A DNA stretch of 55,349 bases from Deltaproteobacteria bacterium (GCA_016214995.1 JACRML010000088.1:1-55349); one strand, 5' to 3'. Positions 43,949 to 52,799 are shown, numbered from the stretch's first letter. Made by a program: numbers and translations. The notes: a model not told the origin generated them from the letters alone.

Positions 43949-45126
43949 AAGAGATAGCAAGAACGCATATATTGATAATTACTTATAACGACTACCCCGT
44001 TTATGAGGGATTAGGGGTAAGAATAGAAAACCTGGCGCAAGTGTATACGAAAAGCGGGTATAAGGTTATTATCTTTGCTCCTAACATAGAGAATAAACGT
44101 GAAAGAAAGGAAGAGTTAAACGGTTATAAGGTCATGAGGGCTATCATCCCAGTTCCAAAATGGCTTCTGCGATACCGAATCCCTGCGCGGGCATATTCCA
44201 TGCTACTTCAAACCCTCCTTACTTTTTTTGTATATTTTAAATATCTTAGAAAGGAGAGGATTGATGTAATACAGGCGGAGCATGTATATTCCATCCCCCC
44301 AGCCTTGATAATCAAGGCCTTTACTGGAGCGAGGGTGTTCGTGGATGATATTATCACTGTGTCCGATATGCTTAGATCCCAGGGGAATACAATCATCTCA
44401 AGGTTATTTATGTTTATGGAAAAGACATTGTTTAGGATGTGCGATGAGTTTACTTATACATCAGATGTCTGCCGCGATTATTGTGAGAAACGCGGAGGAA
44501 GGGCTACGGTTTTTGTGCCCAATGGTGTCGATTGCAGTAGGTTCATCCCTGGATATAAAAAGGAGAAGGACAAAAAGGTCATATTTTTTAACTGTAGCAC
44601 TTACTCAAGCCAGAATATTGATGCTATAAAAAATTTCCTCTTGATAGGTAGATTGTTGAGGAAACAGACGGATATACCTTTCATCTTACACTTGATTAGC
44701 AGCCCCATTCACAATATACCTGTCACCTTAATGGAAGAGATTAAAAAAGAGAATGAATGGTTCTTGCTCGAAGAAGGGGTTCCTGATATCGCATCAAGGA
44801 TTAGCAACGCAGATATTACCGTCCTCCCTTACTCACCAGGGCATCACCTTACTGGGGGCGTAAGGTTAAAGGCCTTGGAATATATGGCGTGCGGCAAACC
44901 GGTTTTGAGCACTCCTGAAGGAGTGGAGGGCATAAACGGGCTGATTCCGGGGAAACACGCGGTAGTAACCAAGACCCCTGAAGAAATGGTCTCTTTACTC
45001 CTTGATTTCCTTGAGAGCGACAGAGACTTCAACCCTATTGCGATAGATGGAAGGAACTTCGTGAAAGAGAATTTTGATTGGGAAAGGGTTGCGACACCTA
45101 TGCTCGAAAGGCTTAAGAACATATAA
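43945..45126 (+). CDS. Family 4 glycosyltransferase
   Basis: A full 393-residue GT-B protein: HILIITYNDYPVYEGLGVRI, VIFAPNIENKRERKEELNGY, VIQAEHVYSIPPALIIKAF and VDDIITVSDMLRSQG in the acceptor half, then VFVPNGVDCSRFIPGYKKE, ADITVLPYSPGHHLTGGVRL and KALEYMACGKPVLSTPEGVE in the donor half. The start overlaps the stump before it (ATGA). It may have taken the position of the lost C-terminal half. Confidence 0.87.
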   Translation: MKEIARTHILIITYNDYPVYEGLGVRIENLAQVYTKSGYKVIIFAPNIENKRERKEELNGYKVMRAIIPVPKWLLRYRIPARAYSMLLQTLLTFFVYFKYLRKERIDVIQAEHVYSIPPALIIKAFTGARVFVDDIITVSDMLRSQGNTIISRLFMFMEKTLFRMCDEFTYTSDVCRDYCEKRGGRATVFVPNGVDCSRFIPGYKKEKDKKVIFFNCSTYSSQNIDAIKNFLLIGRLLRKQTDIPFILHLISSPIHNIPVTLMEEIKKENEWFLLEEGVPDIASRISNADITVLPYSPGHHLTGGVRLKALEYMACGKPVLSTPEGVEGINGLIPGKHAVVTKTPEEMVSLLLDFLESDRDFNPIAIDGRNFVKENFDWERVATPMLERLKNI

Positions 45127-45144
45127 AAAGGAATCTATAAAACA

Positions 45145-46152
45145 ATGAGTCCTCCTGTAAGTATTGTAATCCCCATGTACAACGCCGAAAGGCACGTAAA
45201 GAATGTCCTTGATGCAATATTTGACCAGGACTACCAAGGCCCTGTGGAGGTCATAGTTGTTAATGACGGGAGCAGGGACAGGTCCCTGGAGATAGCCAGG
45301 ACTTTTCAGGGGAGAGGTGGTCTTACGATTATAGACCAGCCAAATCAGGGGGCTGTGGCTGCCACCAATAACGGCTTTAAGGCCGCAAGGTATGATATTA
45401 TATGCAGTGTGGACTCGGATGTGGTTCTTCACAAAGACTGGCTGAGAAAAATAATGGAAGAATTTGACGACCCGGTAGTTGGCACTGTTCAGGGTTATTA
45501 TAAAACGCCGCAAGGAGTTTCTTTATGGGCAAGGATGATGGGCTATGATGTAGAGGCTCGGTATGACAGCATACCGTCAAAATATGTAACACAGGTCTGC
45601 ACGGGCGATACGGCATACAGAAAATCGGCCATAGAAAAAACAGGACTCTTTGATCCAGCCTTTAAATACGGCTATGACAACGACATGAGCTACCGGCTCC
45701 AAAAGGCGGGATACAAACTTGTTTTCAGGAAGGATGCCCTCTGCGACCATTACTGGAAGGCGGATTTCAAAGGATACATAAAGCAGCAGTATCACTCAGC
45801 CTACGGCAGGATGCAGCTTATTCAAAAGCACAGGGAAAGGATTGCCGGCGACAGCGTTTCGGGAATTAGGATGATTATGCAGGCGCCACTAACCTTGCTC
45901 TGTTTTATTTTATTCGTTGCAACCGCTTGCCTGCCGTTTACTGCCTACGCATATATCGGCGGCTATTTCTTGTTTGGGGCCTTCGGAATTCTTGGTCTCA
46001 TTTTGACAGATCGGTTTGTTTTTGCCGTGGGGGTGTTCAGAAAACAGAAAGACCCTACCTCTCTTTTCCTTCCTTTGGTGCATCTGCTGCGAAATGTGGT
46101 CTGGTGTTGGGCAATGCTGAAATGGAGCTTGAAATCAGGATTATCACGATGA
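45145..46152 (+). CDS. Family 2 glycosyltransferase with C-terminal membrane segments
   Basis: The GT2 domain (about 1-225) has VSIVIPMYNAERHVKNVLDA, EVIVVNDGSRDRSLEIA, VDSDVVLHKDW and the acceptor-side FKYGYDNDMSYRLQKAGYKL. Two or three hydrophobic segments at about 245-330 (LTLLCFILFVATACLPFTAY and onward) anchor it in the membrane. It is a processive-type or membrane-bound glycosyltransferase of unknown donor. It overlaps the radical SAM gene by four bases. Confidence 0.87.
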   Translation: MSPPVSIVIPMYNAERHVKNVLDAIFDQDYQGPVEVIVVNDGSRDRSLEIARTFQGRGGLTIIDQPNQGAVAATNNGFKAARYDIICSVDSDVVLHKDWLRKIMEEFDDPVVGTVQGYYKTPQGVSLWARMMGYDVEARYDSIPSKYVTQVCTGDTAYRKSAIEKTGLFDPAFKYGYDNDMSYRLQKAGYKLVFRKDALCDHYWKADFKGYIKQQYHSAYGRMQLIQKHRERIAGDSVSGIRMIMQAPLTLLCFILFVATACLPFTAYAYIGGYFLFGAFGILGLILTDRFVFAVGVFRKQKDPTSLFLPLVHLLRNVVWCWAMLKWSLKSGLSR

Positions 46153-47600
46153 AAATCTGCCTTCTAATACCACCTGCAAAAGAACAGGGCAAGACCCCGG
46201 AACGGGTTTACGGCTGCACCTTTACTTATTATAAGCAGCCTGAACTTCCCATGCTGTATGTCGCCTCCGTACTTGAGCAAGAAGGACATATGGTTGCCTT
46301 TAAGGATTTTACCGACGGAAACTCGTGGGACGATTTTTGCCGATTTGTGAACAATGCGGAGTATGATGTTTATATTTTCCACACCGTGCTGCTTGCGGAA
46401 GGTATTGATGTAAGGGCTGCCCGGCATATCCTTGATAACAGCAATGCAAAGATAATATTCTTCGGCCCGCATCCGACACTCAAACCGCAAAATTTTCTCC
46501 TGAGCGAAGGGTGTTATGCCGTCCGTGGGGAGGCGGAGTTTATTATACTGGATTTGATCAGGGGCATGGAAACAAACAAGCTCGGTGCCGTAAAAGGCAT
46601 TTCCTATCTCGAAAACGGCGCGATGGTTGAAACCGCAACCTACGGCGTCATCGAAGACCTGGATTCTCTGCCGTTTCCGGCAAGGCATCTTATCAGAGAA
46701 AAACAAGATGACTATTTTAACCCCAAGCTTCCTGATAGGCCTGTAACCCTTATCCTCACATCCCGCGGATGCAGTTTCAGGTGCTACTACTGTGTGCCGA
46801 ATGCTATCAGTTGGGCAAGGGAGTTGGAATGGAAGAGATTTAACAACGGCAAGAAACCGCCGGTAAAACTCCGCTCTCCGCAAAATATTATTGAAGAATT
46901 TAAGTTAGTAAAGGCTAATGGATATAAGGCAGTTTCTGTGGTTGATGACTTATTTCTCTTTGGTGGCAAAAAAAGGATTCTTGAAATTTGCGCGGGACTA
47001 AAAGAGGTTGGCCTGCCTTTCGGTGTTCTGGCAAGGTGTGATTTGATTCTGGATGATGAAATGGTAAAGGCGCTGGCAGAGGCAGGATGCAAGTATGTTG
47101 ACCTCGGCGTGGAATCCATGGATCAGGCCGTGCTGGATGACATAAAAAAGGATATGGATGTTGCTACGGTCAAAAGGGCTGTTGAACTCTTAAATAAGTA
47201 TGGTATAGAACCAAAGGCCAATATCATGTTTGGAGCCTCCCCTGTAGAAACCAAAGAGAGTATGGAAATGACTATCAAAGGCGTATCAGCGCTGCCCATG
47301 AATTATTGCATGTTCAGTATTGCCACTCCATTTCCTGGAACCGAATTTGCTGAAAAGGCAAGAAAACAGGGTTTTGCAGTTGAACCGGAGATAGATGACC
47401 TTGAAAATAATTTATCTCCGACAGAGAAGGCCCTTGTTTCGTATCCTGATTTACCAAAAGAATCGTTAGAAAAGGCGGTGAAGCGGGCCAATAGATGGTT
47501 TTATCTCAATCCGAAACGGATTTTGTTTCAATTAAAACAGGTTAATTCACTTAAGAAATTAAAAGATTTGATTCTTACAGGCTGGAAGGTGATAAAATAA
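46149..47600 (+). CDS. B12-binding-type radical SAM protein
   Basis: The 483-residue protein starts at the ATG at 46149 (overlap with the glycosyltransferase stop). It has an N-terminal B12-binding-like domain (about 1-165: MKICLLIPPAKEQGKT, LPMLYVASVLEQEGHMV, IIFFGPHPTLKPQNFL) and a radical SAM core with CxxxCxxC at Cys208, 212 and 215 (SRGCSFRCYYC). GVESMDQAVLDDIKKDMDVA and NIMFGASPVETKESMEMTIK follow. Family members methylate unactivated carbons or rearrange substrates. The place in a polysaccharide locus suggests a sugar or lipid carrier substrate, but none can be named. Confidence 0.85.
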   Translation: MKICLLIPPAKEQGKTPERVYGCTFTYYKQPELPMLYVASVLEQEGHMVAFKDFTDGNSWDDFCRFVNNAEYDVYIFHTVLLAEGIDVRAARHILDNSNAKIIFFGPHPTLKPQNFLLSEGCYAVRGEAEFIILDLIRGMETNKLGAVKGISYLENGAMVETATYGVIEDLDSLPFPARHLIREKQDDYFNPKLPDRPVTLILTSRGCSFRCYYCVPNAISWARELEWKRFNNGKKPPVKLRSPQNIIEEFKLVKANGYKAVSVVDDLFLFGGKKRILEICAGLKEVGLPFGVLARCDLILDDEMVKALAEAGCKYVDLGVESMDQAVLDDIKKDMDVATVKRAVELLNKYGIEPKANIMFGASPVETKESMEMTIKGVSALPMNYCMFSIATPFPGTEFAEKARKQGFAVEPEIDDLENNLSPTEKALVSYPDLPKESLEKAVKRANRWFYLNPKRILFQLKQVNSLKKLKDLILTGWKVIK

Positions 47601-47602
47601 AA

Positions 47603-47633
47603 CCGTGTCCGTTTTCCATATCCGTGACCGTAT
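47603..47633. repeat. GTCCGT-type repeat copy (single arm)
   Basis: CCGTGTCCGTTTTCCATATC and CGTGACCGTATG match the left arm of the repeat at 54244-54317 (GTCCGTGTCCGTTATCCGTG...). Confidence 0.6.
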
Positions 47634-47645
47634 GAATTAAAAATA

Positions 47646-48413
47646 ATGGGCTTTATACTATCAAAAATTATCTTATTTCTTGTTCTGCCGCCTTCCAGCC
47701 TGATAATAGTTATGGCATTGGGGTTTCTGCTGGTAAAAAGACACCCCCGCCTTGCTAAGGTTTTTATCGTGGCCGGGTTTTCTATCCTTTATTTGATTAG
47801 CATAAGACCTGTTTCTGATGCGCTCATAAAGCCATTGGAATCAAGCTTCTCTCCGCTTGTTAAAGATTCTGCTCTAATCCCTGCAAATACTATTGTAGTT
47901 CTGACAGGTGGCGCAGTAGACCTTTCCTGGCTTGGTATCAGTCCACGGCCATCCAAAGCATCTTTATCAAGGCTTATCTATGGAATGACACTTTACAGAC
48001 AGATTCCAGGTGCAACCATTGTTATCTCCGGGGGGAGCGGTGATTTTGAGAAACAAAATATTTCTGAGGCCGATGCCATGAAGGATATCGCTGTCTCACT
48101 TGATTTTCCGCCTAAAGATATACTTATTGAGAAAGATTCAAGAAATACTATTGAAAGCGTCAGGGAATTAAACAAACTTATTGGAAATAAAAAGATAACC
48201 CTTGTTACATCTGCGTATCATATGAAAAGGGCTGCGGCCATGTTCAAAAAGATTGGCATGGATATTGTTCCTGCTCCAACAGATTATATCAGTGAGCAAA
48301 AAACAATATCCCTGTACTCTTTTATACCAAGGACAGATAATCTAGCAACATCAACTGTTGCATTTTATGAGTATATGAGCTTTGCCTGGTATAGAATTAA
48401 TGGTAATGTATAA
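47646..48413 (+). CDS. YdcF/ElyC-family (DUF218) membrane protein
   Basis: The 255-residue protein has two N-terminal membrane segments (about 5-28 and 37-52) and a DUF218 domain: ANTIVVLTGGAVDLSWLGIS, GATIVISGGSGDFEKQNISE, IEKDSRNTIESVRELNKLIG and ITLVTSAYHMKRAAAMFKKI. ElyC-type members affect the lipid carrier for envelope glycans. The placement after the glycosyltransferase genes fits this. The TAA stop (48411-48413) is the first TAA of the adjacent MITE, so the last residues may not be the original ones. Confidence 0.88.
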   Translation: MGFILSKIILFLVLPPSSLIIVMALGFLLVKRHPRLAKVFIVAGFSILYLISIRPVSDALIKPLESSFSPLVKDSALIPANTIVVLTGGAVDLSWLGISPRPSKASLSRLIYGMTLYRQIPGATIVISGGSGDFEKQNISEADAMKDIAVSLDFPPKDILIEKDSRNTIESVRELNKLIGNKKITLVTSAYHMKRAAAMFKKIGMDIVPAPTDYISEQKTISLYSFIPRTDNLATSTVAFYEYMSFAWYRINGNV

Positions 48414-48653
48414 CCCAGAAAATGCAATAGCATTTTCTTACAAACGCAATCCCCTGATAAAAACCTTCAAGGGGCAGGCTTTGGCTAAATACTGCGTCAT
48501 GGGCACCTATTGCGGAGCAAGGGGTCAGGCTGTCCAAATACTCATATACTTAAAACAGTATGCTCCGTTTTGTCCAGCCAGCTTTTCCTTGTCTTTGGCT
48601 CAAATCTTGCGTTTGCACCCGAAAAAGGAAAACCAAATGCATTTTTCGGGCTA
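48411..48653. repeat. Complete AACCC-type MITE next to the YdcF gene
   Basis: It starts TAACCCAGAAAATGCAATAG and ends AAATGCATTTTTCGGGCTA, inverted ends with TA at both borders. The core has the CCCCTGATAAAAACCTTCA hairpin, CGCAATCCCCTG and CTCAAATCTTGCGTTTG, as in the copy at 18457-18622. The 243-base length comes from a larger central part. An open frame crosses it but is only repeat sequence. Confidence 0.8.
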
Positions 48654-48663
48654 ATCTGAATTT

Positions 48664-49365
48664 ATGAACAAGATATTGATTATAATGCCAGCCTACAATG
48701 AGGCTGAAAGTATTCGAGGTGTCATATCGGCTGTTAATAAAGAACTTCCGCATGTTGATATATTAGTTATAAATGACGGCTCAAGAGATGCTACCAGCCA
48801 TATTGCCAAAGGACTTGGTGCCACTGTTATAGACCTTCCCTACAATATGGGTATCGGTGCCGCTATGCAGACAGGCTACAGATATGCGGCTAATATGGGT
48901 TATGATATAGCTGTCCAGGTAGATGCAGACGGCCAGCATCCTCCCGACCAGATAAAATACCTTATCGATCCTGCTATGGAAAAAAGGGCCGATATGATTA
49001 TAGGTTCCAGATTTCTTGGGTCTGGAGAATATCAGCCATCATTGGCAAGAAATCTCGGCATAAAGGTTTTTGCAGCGGTGGTATCCATGATAACAGGCCA
49101 TAGATTGACAGACACAACTTCAGGTTTCAGGGCTGCCGGCAAAGAGACTATAAGGTTTTTTGCTCAAAGCTATCCTGAAGACTATCCGGAGGTAGAGGTG
49201 CTTGTCTTGCTTCATAAAGCAGGATTTAATATCATGGAAGTTCCTGTAAACATGGAGCCTAGGGTGGGAGGGAAATCCTCTATAACGCCTTTACAAGCCA
49301 TTTATTATATGATAAAGGTCTTACTGGCAGTATTTATAGATATGTTAAAGAGGGTTAAAAGGTAG
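48664..49365 (+). CDS. Polyprenyl-phosphate-type family 2 glycosyltransferase
   Basis: The 233-residue protein has the dolichyl/undecaprenyl-phosphate mannose-synthase-like GT2 layout: KILIIMPAYNEAESIRGVIS, ILVINDGSRDATSHIAK, IGAAMQTGYRYAANMGYD and the metal site QVDADGQHPPDQI, then GSRFLGSGEYQPSLARNLGI, TDTTSGFRAAGKE and EPRVGGKSSITPLQAIYYMI. It would charge a lipid phosphate with a sugar. A DUF2304 gene follows, the usual pair. Confidence 0.88.
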   Translation: MNKILIIMPAYNEAESIRGVISAVNKELPHVDILVINDGSRDATSHIAKGLGATVIDLPYNMGIGAAMQTGYRYAANMGYDIAVQVDADGQHPPDQIKYLIDPAMEKRADMIIGSRFLGSGEYQPSLARNLGIKVFAAVVSMITGHRLTDTTSGFRAAGKETIRFFAQSYPEDYPEVEVLVLLHKAGFNIMEVPVNMEPRVGGKSSITPLQAIYYMIKVLLAVFIDMLKRVKR

Positions 49366-49370
49366 GCACA

Positions 49371-49727
49371 ATGCAGTCTATCCAAATTTTTGCTATTATC
49401 TTTAGTATCGGCGTTTTTGTAAGTATTGTAGACCTTATAAGGCGCGGGATGCTTAAAGAGCAATACGCCATCCTATGGTTGATATCCGCCATTGTTTTGT
49501 TGGTGCTTTCGGTGTGGAGGAGGCTATTGGATAAAATCGCCAGCTCTTTAGATGTCGCATATTCTCCGTCTTTTCTTTTTCTTGTGGCCTTTGTATTTCT
49601 TCTTTTGATAGTGCTTCATTTTTCAGTTATTATATCAGATATTAGTGAGAAGAATAAGAAGCTTAGCCAGGAAATCGCGATGCTTAAAACATCACTTGAA
49701 GAAATAAGAAAAAGTGAAAAGCAGTGA
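49371..49727 (+). CDS. DUF2304 membrane protein
   Basis: The 118-residue protein has three hydrophobic stretches (about 3-20, 30-50 and 65-90) and ends in a charged helix. The order QYAILWLISAIVLLVLSVWR is typical of DUF2304. Such proteins regularly follow the polyprenyl-phosphate glycosyltransferase type just upstream and probably assist it in the membrane. The gap to the glycosyltransferase is five bases. The mechanism is not known. Confidence 0.85.
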   Translation: MQSIQIFAIIFSIGVFVSIVDLIRRGMLKEQYAILWLISAIVLLVLSVWRRLLDKIASSLDVAYSPSFLFLVAFVFLLLIVLHFSVIISDISEKNKKLSQEIAMLKTSLEEIRKSEKQ

Positions 49728-49836
49728 ACCCAATTAAACCTAATTGGAATTACATTTATATTTCAAAGGCTATACGGGAAAGTAAGGGGCCTTGTTTTGA
49801 AACTACAAAGAACCCCTCAATAGGAGGTCTGGAAGG

Positions 49837-51111
49837 TTGAACATAGAAAAGATATTTGAAAGCAGAAGATTTCATCTTGTGGCAGGTTTATTGATTGCAA
49901 TATCTACATTTCTGATATATTCCAATACATTCAATGCCAGTTTCCACTTTGATGATACCACAAGCATTGTGGAAAACTACAGCATAAAAAGTTTAAACAA
50001 TTGGATTGATATAGTGAGAGGTCAGCGCGGTGTAGCAATGCTGAGCCTTGCCATAAACTACGCCATAGGCGGGATGAATGTTGTAGGTTATCATATTGTA
50101 AACCTAGCCATACATATTACAAACAGCATATTGGTTTATTTTCTGATTTTCCTTACCCTTAATCGCATTGACAGCTTTACGGGTAGAGCAAAAAAAATAG
50201 CCATCTATACAGCCCTGCTTTTTGCTGTGCATCCTATACAGACGCAGGCTGTGACCTACATTGTTCAGAGGATGGAAACACTTGCATCGATGTTTATGCT
50301 CATCGGTCTTTTATTGTTTATAAAAGGCACAGGTGTAATAAGGATGCCTGCAAAGGTTCTGCTTTATGGAGCCGTGGCTATTTCGTATATATTAGGGTTC
50401 TATTCCAAGGAAATTGCTATCACCCTTCCTGCCATTATATTTCTCTATGATTACTGTTTTCTTGCAAATGGCAGCCTGAAAAAGCTTATGTCTAGGCTGC
50501 CCATATATATTATTATTATTTCAATATTTGGTTTTTTAGCTGCGCCAACCTTCACCGGCCTTCAGGAGACTCCTGGCGTTTCAACTGGTTCAGGCGCTTC
50601 AGCAGGCTTTAATGTTCAGGGTATAACGCCAAAGGAATACCTGTTTACCCAGTTTAATGTGCTTATATATTATATTATCCTTCTTTTTGTGCCTATAAAT
50701 CAGAACGTGGATTATGACTTCCCTATCTCAAAAGGGCTTTTCGAGGTTCCAGTGGTAAAAGAAGGAACTGTATTAAATTATCCTATACCTCCGGCCTTTG
50801 TATCACTTATCATTCTTTTGGCCATTGTTGGATTTGCTCTATATCTTCTCCTCCTCAAACGGACGACAACGGATAACGGTTACGGACAACGGTCTTTAAT
50901 CGCCTTCTTTATATTGTGGTTTTTTATAATACTGTCTCCAACTTCTAGCTTTGTTCCTATAATAGATGTTATCTTTGAACACCGGCTCTATCTGCCGTCG
51001 GTGGGTTTCTTTTTCCTATTTAGCTTGACCTTTGACCAGTTTTTTGAATATCTTGAAAGGAGGGCTCAAAACTCAAAAGGGCGAGGAAGTCAAAGTGTCA
51101 AAGAATCTTAG
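49837..51111 (+). CDS. Multi-pass membrane protein of the TMTC/PMT-like glycosyltransferase type
   Basis: The 424-residue protein has about nine or ten membrane segments and the TMTC-like blocks NTFNASFHFDDTTSIVENYS, GYHIVNLAIHITNSILVYFL, LFAVHPIQTQAVTYIVQRME and YDYCFLANGS. The DD acidic pair in the first loop is the usual catalytic site of C/O-glycosyltransferases that use polyprenyl-sugar donors. Most relatives carry TPR repeats after the membrane part; here the chain stops at ERRAQNSKGRG. I use the TTG at 49837 with AGGAGG nine bases upstream. A copy of the GTCCGT-type repeat lies in frame (about 50858-50894). Confidence 0.75.
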   Translation: MNIEKIFESRRFHLVAGLLIAISTFLIYSNTFNASFHFDDTTSIVENYSIKSLNNWIDIVRGQRGVAMLSLAINYAIGGMNVVGYHIVNLAIHITNSILVYFLIFLTLNRIDSFTGRAKKIAIYTALLFAVHPIQTQAVTYIVQRMETLASMFMLIGLLLFIKGTGVIRMPAKVLLYGAVAISYILGFYSKEIAITLPAIIFLYDYCFLANGSLKKLMSRLPIYIIIISIFGFLAAPTFTGLQETPGVSTGSGASAGFNVQGITPKEYLFTQFNVLIYYIILLFVPINQNVDYDFPISKGLFEVPVVKEGTVLNYPIPPAFVSLIILLAIVGFALYLLLLKRTTTDNGYGQRSLIAFFILWFFIILSPTSSFVPIIDVIFEHRLYLPSVGFFFLFSLTFDQFFEYLERRAQNSKGRGSQSVKES

Positions 51112-51178
51112 AGTCAAAGTTTTTATTATGATGCTTTGATACTATTAGCTTTGAGATTTGAGCTATATATAATAAAAT

Positions 51179-51793
51179 ATGACAGCAAAAACATCCCCCC
51201 AAAAAATGGATATTGAAGAAACCAGCCGCGTCCTGATTGCAGATGATAGTGCAGCAATTAGAAAATATCTTGCATCTCAGCTTGAGGTGATGGGATTTAA
51301 TATTGTAGCCGTAGCAACTACAGGCGAAGAGGCCGTGGCCTTTTATGACGAGTTCAAACCAGACCTGGTCATCATGGACATTAAGATGCCAAAAATGGAT
51401 GGCATTGAGGCTGCGAAGATTATCACTGGCCGCCTGCCGGTTCCCATAATCCTTATAACAGGTCATTCCTCCGGACCTCTGGTTGAGAGGGCAATAGAAA
51501 GCGGCGTGTTCGCCTATATCCTAAAACCAATAACAAAGAAGGACCTCCTCCCTGCCATAAGGCTTGCCTTTGCCAGATTTAAGGAATTTACAGCACTCAA
51601 GACAGAGGTTAGCGGCTTAAAAAATGCAATTGAGACAAGGAAGCTTGTTGAAAGGGCAAAGGGTATACTCATGAAGCGGCTAAATATTCCGGAAGATGAA
51701 GCCTTCAAGCTTCTCCAGAGCCAATCTCAGAAAGAAAATAAAAAACTAAAAGATATAGCAGAAACTGTTATAACTGCAAGTAAGATGATATAG
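51179..51793 (+). CDS. Response regulator with ANTAR output domain
   Basis: The receiver domain (about 16-125) has VLIADDSAAIRKY, the phosphoacceptor Asp67 in DLVIMDIKMPKMDG, LITGHSS and the Lys116 block AYILKPITKKDLL. The C-terminal part (about 140-200), VERAKGILMKRLNIPEDEAF and KLLQSQSQKENKKLKDIAET, is an ANTAR domain, which binds hairpins in nascent RNA and prevents termination. The target RNA is not evident. No histidine kinase is adjacent. The region before it has short CAAAG-rich repeats. Confidence 0.9.
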   Translation: MTAKTSPQKMDIEETSRVLIADDSAAIRKYLASQLEVMGFNIVAVATTGEEAVAFYDEFKPDLVIMDIKMPKMDGIEAAKIITGRLPVPIILITGHSSGPLVERAIESGVFAYILKPITKKDLLPAIRLAFARFKEFTALKTEVSGLKNAIETRKLVERAKGILMKRLNIPEDEAFKLLQSQSQKENKKLKDIAETVITASKMI

Positions 51794-52038
51794 CCACCAC
51801 CTTTGGATCAAGACGGCCATGTTGTCGTTTACGCCAACACGGTTGGTTTGCTTAATACAATTAACCCACAAAATACATTTTGCCCGCCCCAAACCGTGAT
51901 TTGACACTGCACTCTAATCTCAACCTGTCCATTGCGTGTTGAAGACACAATTTTATCAACTCTGCCAACTTTGACATTACACAACTTCCCGTTGACTCAT
52001 AACAAAATGTTACCGAAAGACAGAATAATATAGAGTTA
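51794..52038. other. Spacer before the insertion-sequence remnant
   Basis: No gene is seen. AACCCACAAAATACATTTTG near 51864 resembles one arm of the AACCC-type MITE. The region may hold an end of the insertion element. Confidence 0.35.
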
Positions 52039-52740
52039 TCATGGTTTGGGTTTATAACAAAGGATAAACACCTTATTCAGTTTTATTTCCATACCTTTCT
52101 CAGTTTTAAAAGGATTCATAGAAAGGAATTGTTCTTTGAGATTCTGTTTGACGCTATCAGCAATATGAGGAGATTCCATAACTCTCTGAAAAGGAGTTTT
52201 TGGATTATCATAGCGTTTTATCGTCTTTGAAGCAATCCTTTGCTTTGCAACAAGCTTAACCCAAGGACAGAAGAAATTATGAAAAAGCCTCCATTCAGTT
52301 TTATAGAGGCAATTAATAAGAAACGGCGCATCAGGATGATCAAATCTGTGATAACCGAGCCATTGCCTTACCTGCGTCCAATTCTTCTGCTCCGCATGAG
52401 CATTATCATCCTTGTGATAAGTCCTGCTTCTCGTGAATTGGACAGGCTGTTTTCTTTCGGTAAAATGTCTTAAGAGGTGATAGTTTAAGAACTCAGAACC
52501 GTTATCCGAATCAAAACCGCGCAAAGGGAAAGGAAGGGATTTCTCAATATCCTTAATCTGCTCCATAACACCGTATTCACTTTTGCCCCATACAACCCTT
52601 TGCTCTGTCCAACCTGTGGCGATGTCAACACAGTCTACAGTGTAGGCAAACATGCCCATAAGAGATTCGCCGCAATGCGCAACGGTATCTGCCTTAAAAA
52701 ATCCAGATTTATATATTACAAAATATTCTTGATTTTAACA
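52039..52740 (-). pseudogene. Insertion-sequence transposase, integrase-core remnant
   Basis: On the minus strand the frame reads FKADTVAHCGESLMGMFAYT, then VDCVDIATGWTEQRVVWGKS, GFDSDNGSEFLNYHLLRHF and KDDNAHAEQKNWTQVRQWLG. This is the DDE catalytic core of an integrase-type transposase, with Asp, Asp (in DSDNGSEF) and Glu (in HAEQKNW) present. The N-terminal DNA-binding part is missing: the frame is open only from about 52740. The first ATG is at 52659. The promoter of rpsF starts within the truncated edge. Confidence 0.75.
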
Positions 52741-52757
52741 ATAAAATATAGTATAAA
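52729..52757 (+). promoter_or_regulatory. Promoter of the rpsF-rpsR-rplI-dnaB cluster
   Basis: TTGATT (52729-52734) and TATAAA (52752-52757) with a 17-base spacer make a good sigma-70 promoter on the plus strand, about 100 bases before rpsF. It sits at the truncated edge of the transposase remnant. Confidence 0.6.
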
Positions 52758-52778
52758 ACTGCACTTAAAGTAATCCTT

Positions 52779-52799
52779 GCCACTGGAAAATCCAGCGGC
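52779..52799 (+). promoter_or_regulatory. Leader hairpin before rpsF
   Basis: GCCACTGG-AAAAT-CCAGCGGC folds into a hairpin with one A-C mismatch. It lies in the mRNA leader, about 60 bases before the start. S6:S18 leaders are known to control such operons, and this could be one, but the pattern is too weak to be sure. Confidence 0.35.

Noticed and set aside
45927-46148. Longer start for the radical SAM protein
   Set aside because: The extension is the glycosyltransferase gene read in another frame; the ATG at 46149 begins the usual KICLLIPPAKE.
48382-48654. Open frame of about 90 codons over the second MITE
   Set aside because: It is made wholly of repeat sequence, has no ribosome site and overlaps the end of the YdcF gene.
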